Assembly: GCA_028622995.1 (NCBI GenBank) | Contig: JAJQJQ010000024.1 | Coordinates: 3,162,001-3,226,000 of the forward strand | Source: Panagrolaimus kolymaensis | Lineage: Eukaryota > Nematoda > Chromadorea > Rhabditida > Panagrolaimidae | DNA length: 64,000 nucleotides | Direction of reading: 5' to 3' | Shown here: in pieces, positions 34,012 to 44,858 of the stretch | Layout of the letters: each line of letters begins with the position of its first letter | How positions within the stretch are numbered: the first letter of the stretch is position 1 | Position numbers and translations under genes: made by a program | Notes under the pieces: generated by a model | The model's database searches: none | Seen by the model: the letters and a program-made list of their open reading frames with translations, nothing else | Told to the model about the DNA's origin: nothing

Positions 34012-34315
34012 CAGGCCTCTTCCTTCGGCCCGTCCAGCCCGGCCCGGCCCGGCCCGGCCCGGCCCGGCCCGGCCTGGCCCGCGGGCCGGGCCGGGCCGAC
34101 TTTTGAACGGGCCAGGCCGGGCCGAGGCCGACCATTTTCTAAAAAAAGAAAAAAAATCAAAGGGAATACCAAGGCAAAAAAAAAAATTGACGGGCCGGCC
34201 CGCGGGCCGGGCCAGGCCGGGCCTAAACCAAAAGGGCCACAGGCCAGGCCGGGCCGAAGTCAAGACGGGCCGGGCCGGCCCGGGCCTGCAAAACCCGGCC
34301 CGTGGAAGAGGCCTG
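34012..34315. mobile_element. GC-rich 304-bp hAT-like non-autonomous element
   Basis: The ends are CAGGCCTCTTCC (34012-34023) and the exact complement at 34304-34315. The flanks are CTCATTTC (34004-34011) and CTCATTTT (34316-34323), an 8-bp target duplication with one change. The interior is composed of GGCCC/GGGCC pentamers in both orientations, giving a GC content far above the AT-rich surroundings, around a short AT-rich centre. CAG-type termini, 8-bp duplications and subterminal GGCC repeats fit the hAT superfamily. Frames open through it on both strands (Arg/Pro/Gly/Ala-rich) are artefacts of the repeat. Confidence 0.75.
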
Positions 34316-34323
34316 CTCATTTT

Positions 34324-37300
34324 TATAATTATTTAATGGGCTCTAATTTTCTGTTGGTTAATCATATTTACTAAAAAATATCTTTAAGATGCTTAAACTC
34401 GAAAACTACAGATACATAAATGGATACAGGAATTTTGTAATAAATTTATTCATAAATGAGTAAAAATAAATTTGTAAAAATAATAAACTTTAAAATTAGA
34501 TTTTTTCAAGTATTCACGAAAATATAAAAACTTTGCTGTACAGAGCCTAGAATTTTGTAAAATCTTTATTTTAGTTTTTTTTTGTCCAAAAATATAAAAT
34601 TTGATCAAATTTTTGAGTGTAATCATTTAAGGTATTAAGTTTTCTTCTTTTAGTACGTTTTTTTATTATAAATGTAAAAAAATGGCCAAATTATTTTGAT
34701 GTCATAATCCTCTCTTTATCTTTATTTCTCTCTAACTCTTTGGCATTGAGAAGGATAATTACTAACTTCCTTTGTTTCATTCTTAATTTTATTTTTGAGA
34801 AGATAATTTTCTTTTTTGTTTTTTTAAATCCATTTTTAAGATTGGTAAATCTTAAAAGATTTTATCTTAAAAAGTATAAATTTTTGTTTTTTCATTTTCA
34901 AAAAGCGAGATCATCCAAAAAAAGAAATATTTGTACTTTTTTTAGGTTTAAATATTCTCAAACAAAAAATATTATATAAAATGTAGTTACTTAAGAATTT
35001 AATAAAGGAAGTGAAAAAAAGAATAGCATTCTTTTCGAACTACGTCCTTTAAAGAAAAATTATACGGTTTTAAAAAAATAATAATCTTTCTTTCTTTTTT
35101 TCTGGGTGGAGTTAAGAATATGTATATGTTTTTAAGAGAATTTTTTTTTAAATAAAAAAGAGGGGTAATGGAAAAAAGGTACATTTGTGCGCTCTGATTT
35201 AAATGAATGGGAAATAATGCGATATTTAGAGATTTCAGTATTTTGTTGCGAAGTGGGGAGTTAATTTTTTTTATGCTTGCATTATTCCAAGATTTTAGTA
35301 AGCCTTGTGAAACTTTTCGCCCAAGGATCGCCAAATCGAAAAATATGGAGAATTTTTTGCCCAAGAGAACCGGAGTTAATTACTATATGGAGAAAAAGCC
35401 ATAACTTTTTTTTAAAACTTCTTTTTAAAATTGATGAGGTTGGCGGCTATCAAAACACAAAACAAAAACACAAAAGTTTAACAAAAGTCAATAAAAATGA
35501 TTAAATTTTTAAAAATATATAATTACTAAAATTATAACTAATTATTTTTTAGTCACAGCTTTATTTTTTTAACTTCGAGTAGGCAGGCAGCCTTCTTTCT
35601 TATTTCTCTTTCTTAATAAAAAAACTACGGTATTCATCTTTTTATTCTTCCTATCATCCAACTCAAAAAAATAAATAAATGAATTTTTAAGTATTATAAT
35701 TTATAAAACTAAAATTAATAAAATAAAAAGTTTGACACCCACGAAAATAGCTAACCATCATTTTTTCTTTGCTTTTTTTTGAATAAATGTCTCATTTTTT
35801 TCTGGTCATTTCTGGATACTATATTATTTTTTTTATATTTTTTCTTCTAAGAATTTTTATATGACGTTCGCTTTGAAATGCGTCTCAATACTTTCGCGCT
35901 TCAAAAAATCTTTAGATAATTTACATATGAATGGATATATTCACGTGCGTTTCATTTCATTTTTATAAGAAGTTGAGAGGCAACAAAGTGACTGTCGAAA
36001 GGCAGGCAGACTTTTTACCTACAATTTTATTAAAGGATATGTTTTCTTTTTTTCGAGAAAATAAATAAAGAGCTAAAATTAAAGTAAAAGTAAAGTAAAA
36101 AAAACAAAAAAATTATAGCTTTATAAAAATTTTGTGGGTAAATAACTTCCTGAGTTAAGAAACATTCATCTTTTTTTTTGGCTTAAATGTATCATTTAAA
36201 AAACATCAGAATGACCATTTTAGGATAAAACGAAAGTATCATTTAACCCAAACACAAATATTTTAACTTTGTTAACTTTTTTTGTTTGTTACGTACTATT
36301 ATTTCGTGTATTTTGTCTTCGAAACATGATAGTAGTAGTCAGGCACAATGGTGTTCTTAATTTTTTGTTTTTTACGTCACAAGAAAAACAAAGTTTTTGA
36401 TATAAAAAAAATTAAATCTTTTTCATCGCGTCGAGTCAAGTTGCGTTTAAAGTTTCTCGACCATAAAAAGCTGATCTATCTCTCTCTTTTTTTTCTTGAC
36501 ATCCATCCCTCCGGAAATATTACGTTTACGCTTACGAAGAGAAAGAAATATTTGGGCGGAGCTGAGGAAAGACCTAAAGAAAAAAAACTTAGAAAGGAAT
36601 AAAAAAAGAGGCAAAAAAAGTTGGTTCATATTTATATAAACTAAAAAAGTTTGAACTTTTTTGTAGTTTTCTCATTTGAGAATTAGCTAGAGCGGTGCTT
36701 CTTCTTCTATTTTTTTAAATTTTATAAACCATAAGATTTTGGGATTTTAGATTTAGACATTCATTTTTTTTTTTGGCAGAATTTTTCTTAGTTTAAATTT
36801 ATTTGTGTCTTAATTAATTAAAAAGAAAATCGAAATACCTCAGTGCCATGTTTGCTTTTCTTTCGTTTCAAACACATAGTTTGGGAACATTTTTTGCTTT
36901 TCAACTTTTTTGGATTTTGTTTTTTTGTTTTATGACGCTTTCACATAGCTGCAATATGAACATGGAATATGAAATTATCCCACATCAAAAAGAAAAAGAC
37001 GTGATTATGGAAGGTGTTATTAACCTAAAACCATTTACGTCTTTTGTGCATTGTTTTTTCCCAGGGTTAAAATAATTTTGTTTTATTCGTATTCGAAATC
37101 ATACTTCTTTTTTTAAGGATAAATTCTCAAATTCCTTTACTTATGTCATAAATAAGGTTTAAGGTTTTTTATGTGGTTCTTTATTACCGTTTTTAAATCA
37201 TAGCTCTTTGGTTCATAATTACTTATCCCCTTTTTTGTGTGCCTAAGACTCTAAAATATTTTTTTTATAAATATCTTATTTTTTTCAAGAATAATTCTTT

Positions 37301-37792
37301 TTAATTATGCTTTTTCTTTGTTTTTTTTTTATTTCCTCCGCGAGCGCTATTTTTTTTATTTTTATCGTTAAGTTATTATTTATTTTTTTATGTTTTTGAC
37401 AGATTTTTTTCTTTCATTAATTTTTTTTTTCAATTATAGAAATTATTATTACCAAACTTCATTTTTTCATAACTCTGAAACTTCCGTCGTTGCCCTCCTT
37501 GGCTGTTATTTATATTTCATAAATAATATAAAATATTTAAATATCAATCATTCATATAAATATTTCAAATTTAAAGTTTTCCACCGCCGCCACAACGACG
37601 TCTTCTCCATCAAATTTACCGTTTTTACCTTCATCATCTCCTCCGCCACCGTATACGCCAAGTAAAGAACTTTTAATTGCTTCAACAAATAATCCTTTCA
37701 AAGAAATTTCAAAAAAGGCAAATTTTTTGTCGTCCTCGTCTTCAAATTCAGCTTTAAAAACAAAAACAAAAAAAATAAATAATTATATTACT
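34324..37792. other. Long gene-poor region (right part)
   Basis: Continues to the gene at 37793. From about 37560 the sequence becomes codon-like and the frame of the 37793 gene is open upstream for about 230 bases (Thr/Ser/Pro-rich, then PSKELLIASTNNPFK) without an ATG. An upstream exon spliced at about 37580 is therefore possible. Confidence 0.4.
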
Positions 37793-39128
37793 ATGCCTCG
37801 AGTGGCTACAATTGGATGTGGAATGTTAATAACAATATTTTTTATGATTTGTATTATTCACAATGTTTTCTCAGCTCATTTAGGACAATATTCAATTGAA
37901 AGGCGTTCATTAGAGCTAAAACGAGAAAATACTGTAACATTAGAACCTCAACCCGCGGCAGCGGCAGCAGCAGTTATGCCACCAAGATTAGCAGCATCAT
38001 CATCGAGACAAGAAGTTGTTGGTACTCAACAAGATCGAATAAGAAGCTCGACGACAGATTTGCCATTATCTTCAATGCCATTAGATTTATCATTTGCTTC
38101 AAGATTACCCCAACCTTCGACGCCAAATGTAAATTTATTTGAAGAATATATGTCTCGTGGACTTTATACGTGTACATCGAGTTATCTTGATGCATTGGGA
38201 AAATTGCATGCTCTTATAGCTGTAAGTTTTTATTTATTTATGTCATTTCTTAGGTTCAAAACTTACCTCGAAAACTTGATAATTATTAATAAATTTTCAA
38301 AAAATTAATTTTAAAAATTCCGTTTTTACGAATCCGAATAAGTGTGAAAAAATTTTTGTTTTGGGTTTTGTTTTGGGATATAAGGTAATAATGTTTAGAA
38401 TAATTTAAGAATAGTTTTTTTGGGAGTCATAAACAAAAACCTTTTTTAGTTAAATTTAAATTTTCTTTTTGGTACATGCGTCGTCTGTCTTGTTCGAAGT
38501 TTAAGAGTTTTTCCCAAAAATATAAAAAATATATAAGTTTCAAGTCACCGCCACGCGGTTGGTTGTTGTGACGCAATCTTCTTTCTTTTTTTAGTCAACT
38601 ACATATATGAATTTGACAGGACTACGCATTTCCCCAATTTTAAAAAATATATAAAAAAATGTTTTCCAGAAATAAACAAAAAGTGAAATGTTACCTTTTT
38701 TTAAACCAACAACCAAAATAGAAAATAGAGATATTTAAAAAAATTATTTCTAAAAATTGCCTTCTTATTTTATTTTTGCATATTTTTTTCAGGAAGTATA
38801 TGCCGATTATCAAGAATGTCAAAAATTAATGAAATCCACTCCTAAAACTTTTTCACGAACCGATATCGATGCATTGGATGATATGTTAGATGAATGGGAA
38901 AAGGAAGATGCAGAAACAGCCGTCAGCTCGAGTTCGAGTTCGAGTGCTAAAAATTCTGTTGCTTCTAATTCCCAATCCCAACCCCAAGAATCTCAACAAT
39001 CCCAACAACAAGAACAAGAACAAGCCCGAGAAAGGATATCAGAAGAAAATGATGATAAAGTTATTCCAGCCGAACTTACTTCTTCAAATTCAGCATCTTC
39101 AGCACCAGAAGCAACTTATGCTCCATAA
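37793..39128 (+). CDS. Type II membrane protein, unknown function
   Basis: From the ATG at 37793 two exons (37793-38221 and 38793-39128, phase 0, 571-bp intron) give 254 residues. A membrane segment sits at residues 5-25 (ATIGCGMLITIFFMICIIHNV), so the remainder is probably lumenal or extracellular. Then come a Lys/Glu-rich stretch, an Ala run, and Ser/Pro-rich sequence. A more globular part contains two cysteines (YTCTSSYLDALGKLHALIAEVYADYQECQKLM) and DIDALDDMLDEWEKEDAET. The last 70 residues are Ser/Gln/Glu low complexity. I do not recognise a family. The frame is open upstream of 37793 for about 75 codons, so the true N terminus may be longer and the protein would then have a cytoplasmic Pro/Ser-rich head. 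Confidence 0.7.
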
Positions 39129-39770
39129 AAAATAAATAAAATTATTAATAATTAGTCCTGTTTTTTTTTTTGAAAGCCTAAACCTAAACCTATTAATTAT
39201 AATTATAATAAATAATAATAAAACAAATAACTAACTTAAAATATTTCTGGTTCAATAATTTTTTTCAGTATTTTTATTTTCTTCTTTTTTTTGTGATTTT
39301 TTGGATTTATAATATTTGTATACTAACTAATTTCTGCTTTATCTGTCTTTTTTTTATTTATTACTAATCTTCTTGATGATGATGATCTTATTATCGGTGT
39401 TTGTTAAAAGAAAGTTTTTTTGTTCTTTGCTTTGTTTCAGTATTTTTCAAAAAACACCGGTGCCAAACAAAAAAATTGTATAAAAATGTTTGTATTATCG
39501 TATTCTTCTTTTTTTTGATTTGACTATTATTATTTTTATTTTTAATGTTTTTTTGTTTAGAAAATATTTTTTTTGTTGTAAAAAATTGTTGGGTAAAAGA
39601 AGAAAAAATAGCGTCAAAAAAATGTTTGTTTTAATTAAATAAATAAAAGAAATAAAAAAATGTTAAAAACTAAGTGTAAAAATACAAAATAATCTAAAAC
39701 TTTTTTCCTTTAAAAATTTTTTGAAATAACTATATTGAAACTTTACTCTTCAGAAAAAAAAACATTTTAA

Positions 39771-40027
39771 AACTTTTCCATGGGTTTTTTCACAAACAGA
39801 AAATTTGTAGTTTTTATTTTCTCCCAAAAGCAAAGAAAAAAATTTCAACCAAAAAAACCATAAAAGTTTTGTTTCCTCGTCTTAACATCATTCAAAACTT
39901 TTTTTTCATCTCTCTCAAATTTCCACGTAAAACAAAAAACACAGAAAAAGTTAAAGTTAAAGTTGAGGGAGGCCTTTCAATTTGTTTTTAAATCATGCAA
40001 ACTTTTTTTTAACCTTTAAATTTGCTT
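39771..40027. repeat. Fused copy of the two flanks of the gene at 41058
   Basis: The first half (39771-39935) matches 40880-41015, the 5' flank of the gene at 41058. The second half (39940-40027) closely matches 42216-42304, its 3' flank (shared GTTGAGGGAGG, AAATCATGCAAACTTT and TTAACCTTTAA). The coding region between those flanks is absent here. It reads like a paralog that lost its coding body, or a copy of an untranslated-region-only transcript. Confidence 0.65.
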
Positions 40028-40117
40028 AAAAATACAGTAAAACAAGATACATATCAACAACAAAAAAATATATCAAAAATAAATTTAACAAGGGCATTTT
40101 TACAATTCAAAAAAAAA

Positions 40118-40663
40118 TCATTTAAATTGGAGATCAGGAAAATCTAAAAGTAATTTCTCTTTTGGTACTTCATCAATTCCATCACAATATTTTACTGAAG
40201 AACAATCGAGTAAAAAATTCTTAAGACCATTTAAATTTGTTAATGTCAAAAAAATATTGTAGGATAAGCTAGCCCGAAAAATATTTAAATGGCTAATATG
40301 AATAATTTTTTGAAATATACTTTGAAAGGGTAAATCCGCATACCAATTTAATGTATCAAGAACCCAAACTTTGGCTTTTAATTTTTTCTCATTAGATGGG
40401 TTGATTCCATAAGTTTTTCCGGAATAATAGAATAATACGAGACTGGAACAAGCTTGAACACCATCAACAAAAATGATAGGATTTTTAGAATAAAAGAATT
40501 TACAACTTTTCATAAGTTTTTGAAACCCTTTCGATTCATTTGGATTTTTAAGAATATAATAAATAATATTTCTTGAAATTGAAAAGTTTTGAAGATTTGG
40601 AGTAATAAAAGTATATTTTTTCATTTCATCTGAAGTTTTAGGAGTCGAATTTGAAATACCCAT
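40118..40663 (-). CDS. F-box-like protein of a nematode-expanded family
   Basis: A single-exon frame of 181 residues from the ATG at 40663. Its N-terminal 60 residues (FSISRNIIYYILKNPNESKGFQKLMKSCKFFYSKNPIIFVDG) resemble the Pro/Ser-I-x-Y-Y-I-x-KNP...KL-x-x-SCK-x-F family of F-box-like proteins that is expanded in panagrolaimid nematodes. F-box proteins bring substrates to SCF ubiquitin ligases. The middle contains a Trp-rich stretch (KVWVLDTLNWYADLPF). The C terminus (PDLQFK) may lack the leucine-rich or FTH-type repeat of longer relatives, so this could be a shortened member. Family recognition is from memory of similar sequences; the SCF role is unproven. It sits in the gap between the fused-flank repeat and the gene at 41058, on the opposite strand. 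Confidence 0.65.
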   Translation of the reverse strand: MGISNSTPKTSDEMKKYTFITPNLQNFSISRNIIYYILKNPNESKGFQKLMKSCKFFYSKNPIIFVDGVQACSSLVLFYYSGKTYGINPSNEKKLKAKVWVLDTLNWYADLPFQSIFQKIIHISHLNIFRASLSYNIFLTLTNLNGLKNFLLDCSSVKYCDGIDEVPKEKLLLDFPDLQFK

Positions 40664-40879
40664 AATATTCAAAATTTAAAGTTAATTTCTTTTAATTAAC
40701 TATCTGGAAAAAAAAGAAAAGAAGAAGATTATATAATAAAATGCGATGAAATTGTAGTTTCAAAAAAAAATAGGAAAGGAAAGAAAGACAACGACTTTTT
40801 ATTTATTGATTAATAAAATTGCCCTCTGTGAAAATAACCTTCATTTTCACCATGTGTATATTTTGTTGTTGTTGATCTC

Positions 40880-41015
40880 AAAACTTTCCCATGGTTTTTA
40901 CACAAAATATTGTCAAACTATGCAAATTTGTAGTTTCTTTTCTAGCAAAAGCAAAGAAAAAACTTTCACCCAAAAAACATAAAAAAGTTTTTCATCTCTC
41001 TTCTCAAATTTTCAA
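40880..41015. repeat. 5' flank duplicated at 39771-39935
   Basis: Shares AAATTTGTAGTTT, GCAAAAGCAAAGAAAAAA-like and TTTTCATCTCTC blocks in the same order with 39771-39935. Likely the promoter/5' UTR of the gene at 41058. Confidence 0.6.
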
Positions 41016-41057
41016 TTGAACAAAGGCAAAAAAGAAGAAAGTAAGAAAAAAAGAAAT

Positions 41058-42013
41058 ATGTGCAAAGTTGTCAAAAATAAAAACAACAAAAACAACAATA
41101 ATAAGAATAATAATTCAACTAAAAATGTTGCTGCTGCTCCTGATCCTGTAAATGCTGCTGGAAATGATCGTCATCCTGTTGCTAAACCTAAACCTGCTGC
41201 TGCTTCTGCTGAAGTTGATCAAGCTCCATCACAAATAACAAAAACAATTAAAACTGAAGCTGTGAAAACAACAACTGGATCAAATGAAAATGTTTCATCA
41301 TCAAATTCAAATAAAAGCAACAAAAGCAAGAATAAGAAAATTCGTGGGAGTAAAGAATCAGGAACAACAACATCAGCAAAGCATCGTCGTCAAAAGGTTG
41401 GTTTTTGTTTATAATATTTTTTGGGTTTCCAACTGAAATTAACTTAATTACATACATATGATTCTTTTTTAGGAACAACAACCACTACCAAAGCCATCAA
41501 ATCGTTCTACTTATGGAAATGTCGACACACTTAGAGCTCCTGTAGTTTTGTAAGTTTAGCTTTCTTTATGTTTAGTCAACGCCAATTATTGCCATGAAAT
41601 TTTTTATAACTAACTAACTAACTTATTCTAAATAGTATCAACATGAATGTCTGTTGTTTACCTATGTGTTCACTTTTCACTTATGCTCCTATAAATTTTT
41701 CACTTTTTTTTTCAGATCAGCTAAACGAAAGATTGAAGGAAATAAATTACCATCACGTACTGATCCACAATATTTAACGTTAAAAGATCTTGATGCTGAT
41801 TGGGATAAAGATAACGATCAATTTTCTGCATATATGAAGCTAGTTGATTCTGGTGAAAAACATGAAAAATTATCATCATCAAAGAAAAAACAACAAAAAC
41901 ATCAACAACCAAAGCAACAACAATCATCAAAATCTGATTCAGGTGAAAAAGCGATGATGGTAATGGATAAAATTATGGATGATGATGTAACTCAATCAAC
42001 AACAATGCCATAA
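41058..42013 (+). CDS. Basic low-complexity, probably nuclear protein
   Basis: Three exons, 41058-41396, 41473-41549 and 41716-42013 (junctions phase 0 and 2), encode 237 residues. The first exon is Lys/Asn-rich (KNKNNKNNNNKNNNSTKN), followed by Ala/Pro-rich and Ser/Asn/Lys-rich stretches and a basic KHRRQK. The best conserved-looking part spans exons 2-3: STYGNVDTLRAPVVLSAKRK, then KLPSRTDPQYLTLKDLDADWD and SAYMKLVDSG. The end is Lys/Gln-rich with an acidic DKIMDDDV tail. No signal peptide, membrane segment or known domain is seen, and the basic clusters suggest nuclear localisation. The ATG at 41058 is the first in frame. Its flanks are duplicated without the gene at 39771-40027. Confidence 0.75.
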
Positions 42014-42215
42014 AGAACAAATATCTTCTTCTTCGTATGCTTTTGAAAATTGACATCACTTTACTCAACTCTCTTTTTTCTTCGTCTTCTTTTGTCTCTC
42101 TATAGCATATTATATATTATTTGTATTTGTATTTGTGTTCATGAATTTATAAATAAAAAAGGCAGCAGAATTCTTTGAAAGGAAAACAATAAACAAAAGA
42201 AGTAAAACCAAGAAA

Positions 42216-42304
42216 CAAAGAAAAAGTTAAAGCAAAAGTTGAGGGAGGAATTTCAAAATTCTTTAAATCATGCAAACTTTATTTTTTAACCTTTAACTTT
42301 GCTT
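42216..42304. repeat. 3' flank duplicated at 39940-40027
   Basis: About 85 bp with high identity, including AAAAAGTTAAAG, AAGTTGAGGGAGG and AAATCATGCAAACTTT, found about 200 bp after the stop codon at 42013. Confidence 0.65.
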
Positions 42305-43535
42305 GTTTGCTTATTTCTGCTATTTGCTGTTTTAAGGTAAACAAAAAAAAAATATGATCATGCTAAAGTTCAATTTGAAATAAGTTTGTACTTTTTTGCT
42401 ATACAAAAGAAAATAAAAAAGGTTTGTAGTTCTCTGGAAAAATAAAAGATAGCAGTGAAAGAACAAAAAATATGCCGTCATTCTATGAAATAATGTGCTC
42501 CATCGGCTAACTACCATATTACTTTCTCACATTTTTGAAGAAGAAAAAAAAACTAGAAAAATATAACAAAAATTTCTTGGAAAACAGTAGTTTGTTTGTG
42601 CACCACCTTAGCAGCTATCATAAAACCATCCCAAAAGATCTTGAAATCATGTGCAACTAAAACCCTTCTCTCAAATCATTGGAATGGGCAAAAAAAACTT
42701 TGATCGTAAAAAGAAAAAATTGAAAGTTGCTTTTGTTTATTTGCATCAAATCCAATAAGTTTATGGAGTTTTTAAAATCTAGATGATTGAAAGTAATGCA
42801 ATCAGATAGCATTCATTCAAAGGAATAAACAAAAGTAAGAAAGAAGAAATCATAACTAAAAATCCAATGTAAAGCCGCTTTGATAATATATTAACAACAA
42901 AAATAATTAGAGGAGGATTCAAGAAGACAGCTGCAAACCATTGAAAAACCAATCTAAAAACTTTTTTGTTTCGTCATCTTTTGTGAATCTCTTTTAGTCT
43001 TGTTTTATAGACTCAACAACAGATAATTAAACGGTAAAATATTCAACAAAAAAGTTATTATTAGTTTCCACAAAAATTAAGTAAAAGCTACTACAGATAT
43101 CACAAAAAGTTTATGTCTAAAGCTTTATCAACACAACAATAAATTTTTCAATTTTCATTTAATTGCAATTTTGCGCCGCTTTTGTTGTCGAGGAGCTTCA
43201 CCATTTTTTTGATCGATTAGCTAAAAACAGATAAGTAAGTTTTCAATGTGCACGAAACTTACAGTAAATTGTTTGTGCAACCATTTTTGAGCCTAAAAAA
43301 GGTGAGAGTGAAAGCTTTGATGCATTTTGCCAAAATTCTCTCGCACTTCCCCAATCAACGAATCAGCCAAAAAAACGTTGCCACTTTCATTTTTTTCATT
43401 CTCAACAATCTTCGTCAAAGCTGCTGTGGATTTTTTTTACAATAACAAACTTCTTTGATTTCTTGTTCCTGGCATTAGAAGGTCATCAACGTCCAAATAC
43501 AACTAAAAACTTGGATCCTCATCAACATCAACAAC
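42305..43535. other. Intergenic, 5' flank of G-alpha
   Basis: 1.2 kb AT-rich DNA. From about 43170 the base composition rises and looks like a 5' leader. No upstream exon or promoter motif could be fixed. Confidence 0.4.
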
Positions 43536-44858
43536 ATGGGAAACTGCATCGGAAGAGATCCTGAAGCTCAACGTGCTAAACTTCGTTCAAAAGCCATTGA
43601 TAAAGAGGTTAGTTTATTTTTAGTTTTTGTTTCACATATTTACACTTTTTCCATTTTTAAGTTAAAAGCCGATAGTCAACGTCAAGTGGTGAAGCTGCTT
43701 CTTTTGGGATCTGGTGAATCAGGAAAAAGTACGCTTGCTAAACAAATGAAAATCATCCATGAAGAAGGTTACAATGAAAAAGAAAGAGAAGCATACAAAC
43801 CTGTTGTTTACTCAAATACCATCCAAAGCATGACGACTATTCTTCGGGCTATGGACCAACTTCAAATTCAATTCCATGATTCCACTGCTGAACTAGGCCG
43901 AACTTTATATTTTCAATATTTACAAGATCTTGGTGATGGTAAGCTCTTGTTATTTGTCTGTATCATTGTTCTTAATCATTTACTTGCATTTTTAGGTGAA
44001 CTTTCACCTGCTGTTGCTGCTGTTATGATGCGTTTATGGAATGATCCTGGTCTTCAAGAATGTGTGTCACGCTCAAGAGAATATCAACTAAATGATTCAG
44101 CTGCATACTATTTGACTGCTCTTGCAAGAACTACTCAATCTGGCTATATTCCAACTCAAGATGATGTCCTTAGAACTCGTGTGAAAACTACTGGTATTGT
44201 TGAAACTCACTTTACATTCAAAGATCTTCATTTCAAGTAGGTTTTCACCTTTCTTTATCTGCAACTAACATTATCTTTTTAGCATGTTTGATGTTGGTGG
44301 CCAAAGAAGTGAACGAAAGAAATGGATTCATTGCTTTGAAGGTGTAACAGCAATCATCTTCTGTGTGGCTTTATCTGAATATGACATGGTTCTGGCAGAA
44401 GATGGCGAAACGGTTGGTTTATCTTATGCTTTATTCATATATTTTACCATTCAATTTTTAGAATCGTATGGTTGAAAGTATGAGGCTGTTTGATTCAATT
44501 TGCAACAACCATTTCTTCACTGATACTCCAATGATCTTGTTCCTCAACAAAAAGGACTTATTTGAAGAAAAAATCGCCACCAGTCCTCTATCATACTGCT
44601 TCCCTGAATATGAAGGTATGCTTTTCTTACTTTAGTTATACTTAATCAACTTTCTCATTTTTAGGACCAAACACATACGAAGAAGCAGCTGGATTCATTC
44701 GACAGAAATTTGAAGACTTGAACAAAAGAGGAGATGACCAAAAAGAAATTTACACACATTTTACATGTGCAACGGATTCTGAGAACATCCGATTCGTCTT
44801 CGATGCAGTGTCAGATATCATCATAAAAGAAAATCTTCGACAAGTTGGGCTCTTTTAA
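43536..44858 (+). CDS. Heterotrimeric G protein alpha subunit, Gi/o class
   Basis: Six exons, 43536-43607, 43662-43938, 43996-44236, 44283-44412, 44462-44615 and 44665-44858, give 355 residues, the standard size. It begins MGNCIGRD, with Gly2 for myristoylation and Cys4 for palmitoylation. All nucleotide-binding motifs are present: P-loop GSGESGKST, switch [12 protein letters not shown], switch [18 protein letters not shown] ([12 protein letters not shown]), and TCATDSENI for the guanine ring. Overall it is closest to Go/Gi proteins such as GOA-1. The C terminus is NLRQVGLF: the cysteine four residues from the end that pertussis toxin modifies in Gi/o is replaced by valine, so receptor coupling may differ. 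It is probably one of the nematode-expanded sensory GPA proteins rather than GOA-1 itself. At the exon 3/4 junction the donor is AA|GTAGGT, giving Asn before Met-Phe-Asp-Val. Confidence 0.93.

Noticed and set aside
33982..34336. Long Arg/Pro/Gly/Ala-rich frames on both strands
   Set aside because: They are forced by the GGCCC/GGGCC pentamers of the 304-bp inverted-repeat element and exist on both strands at once.
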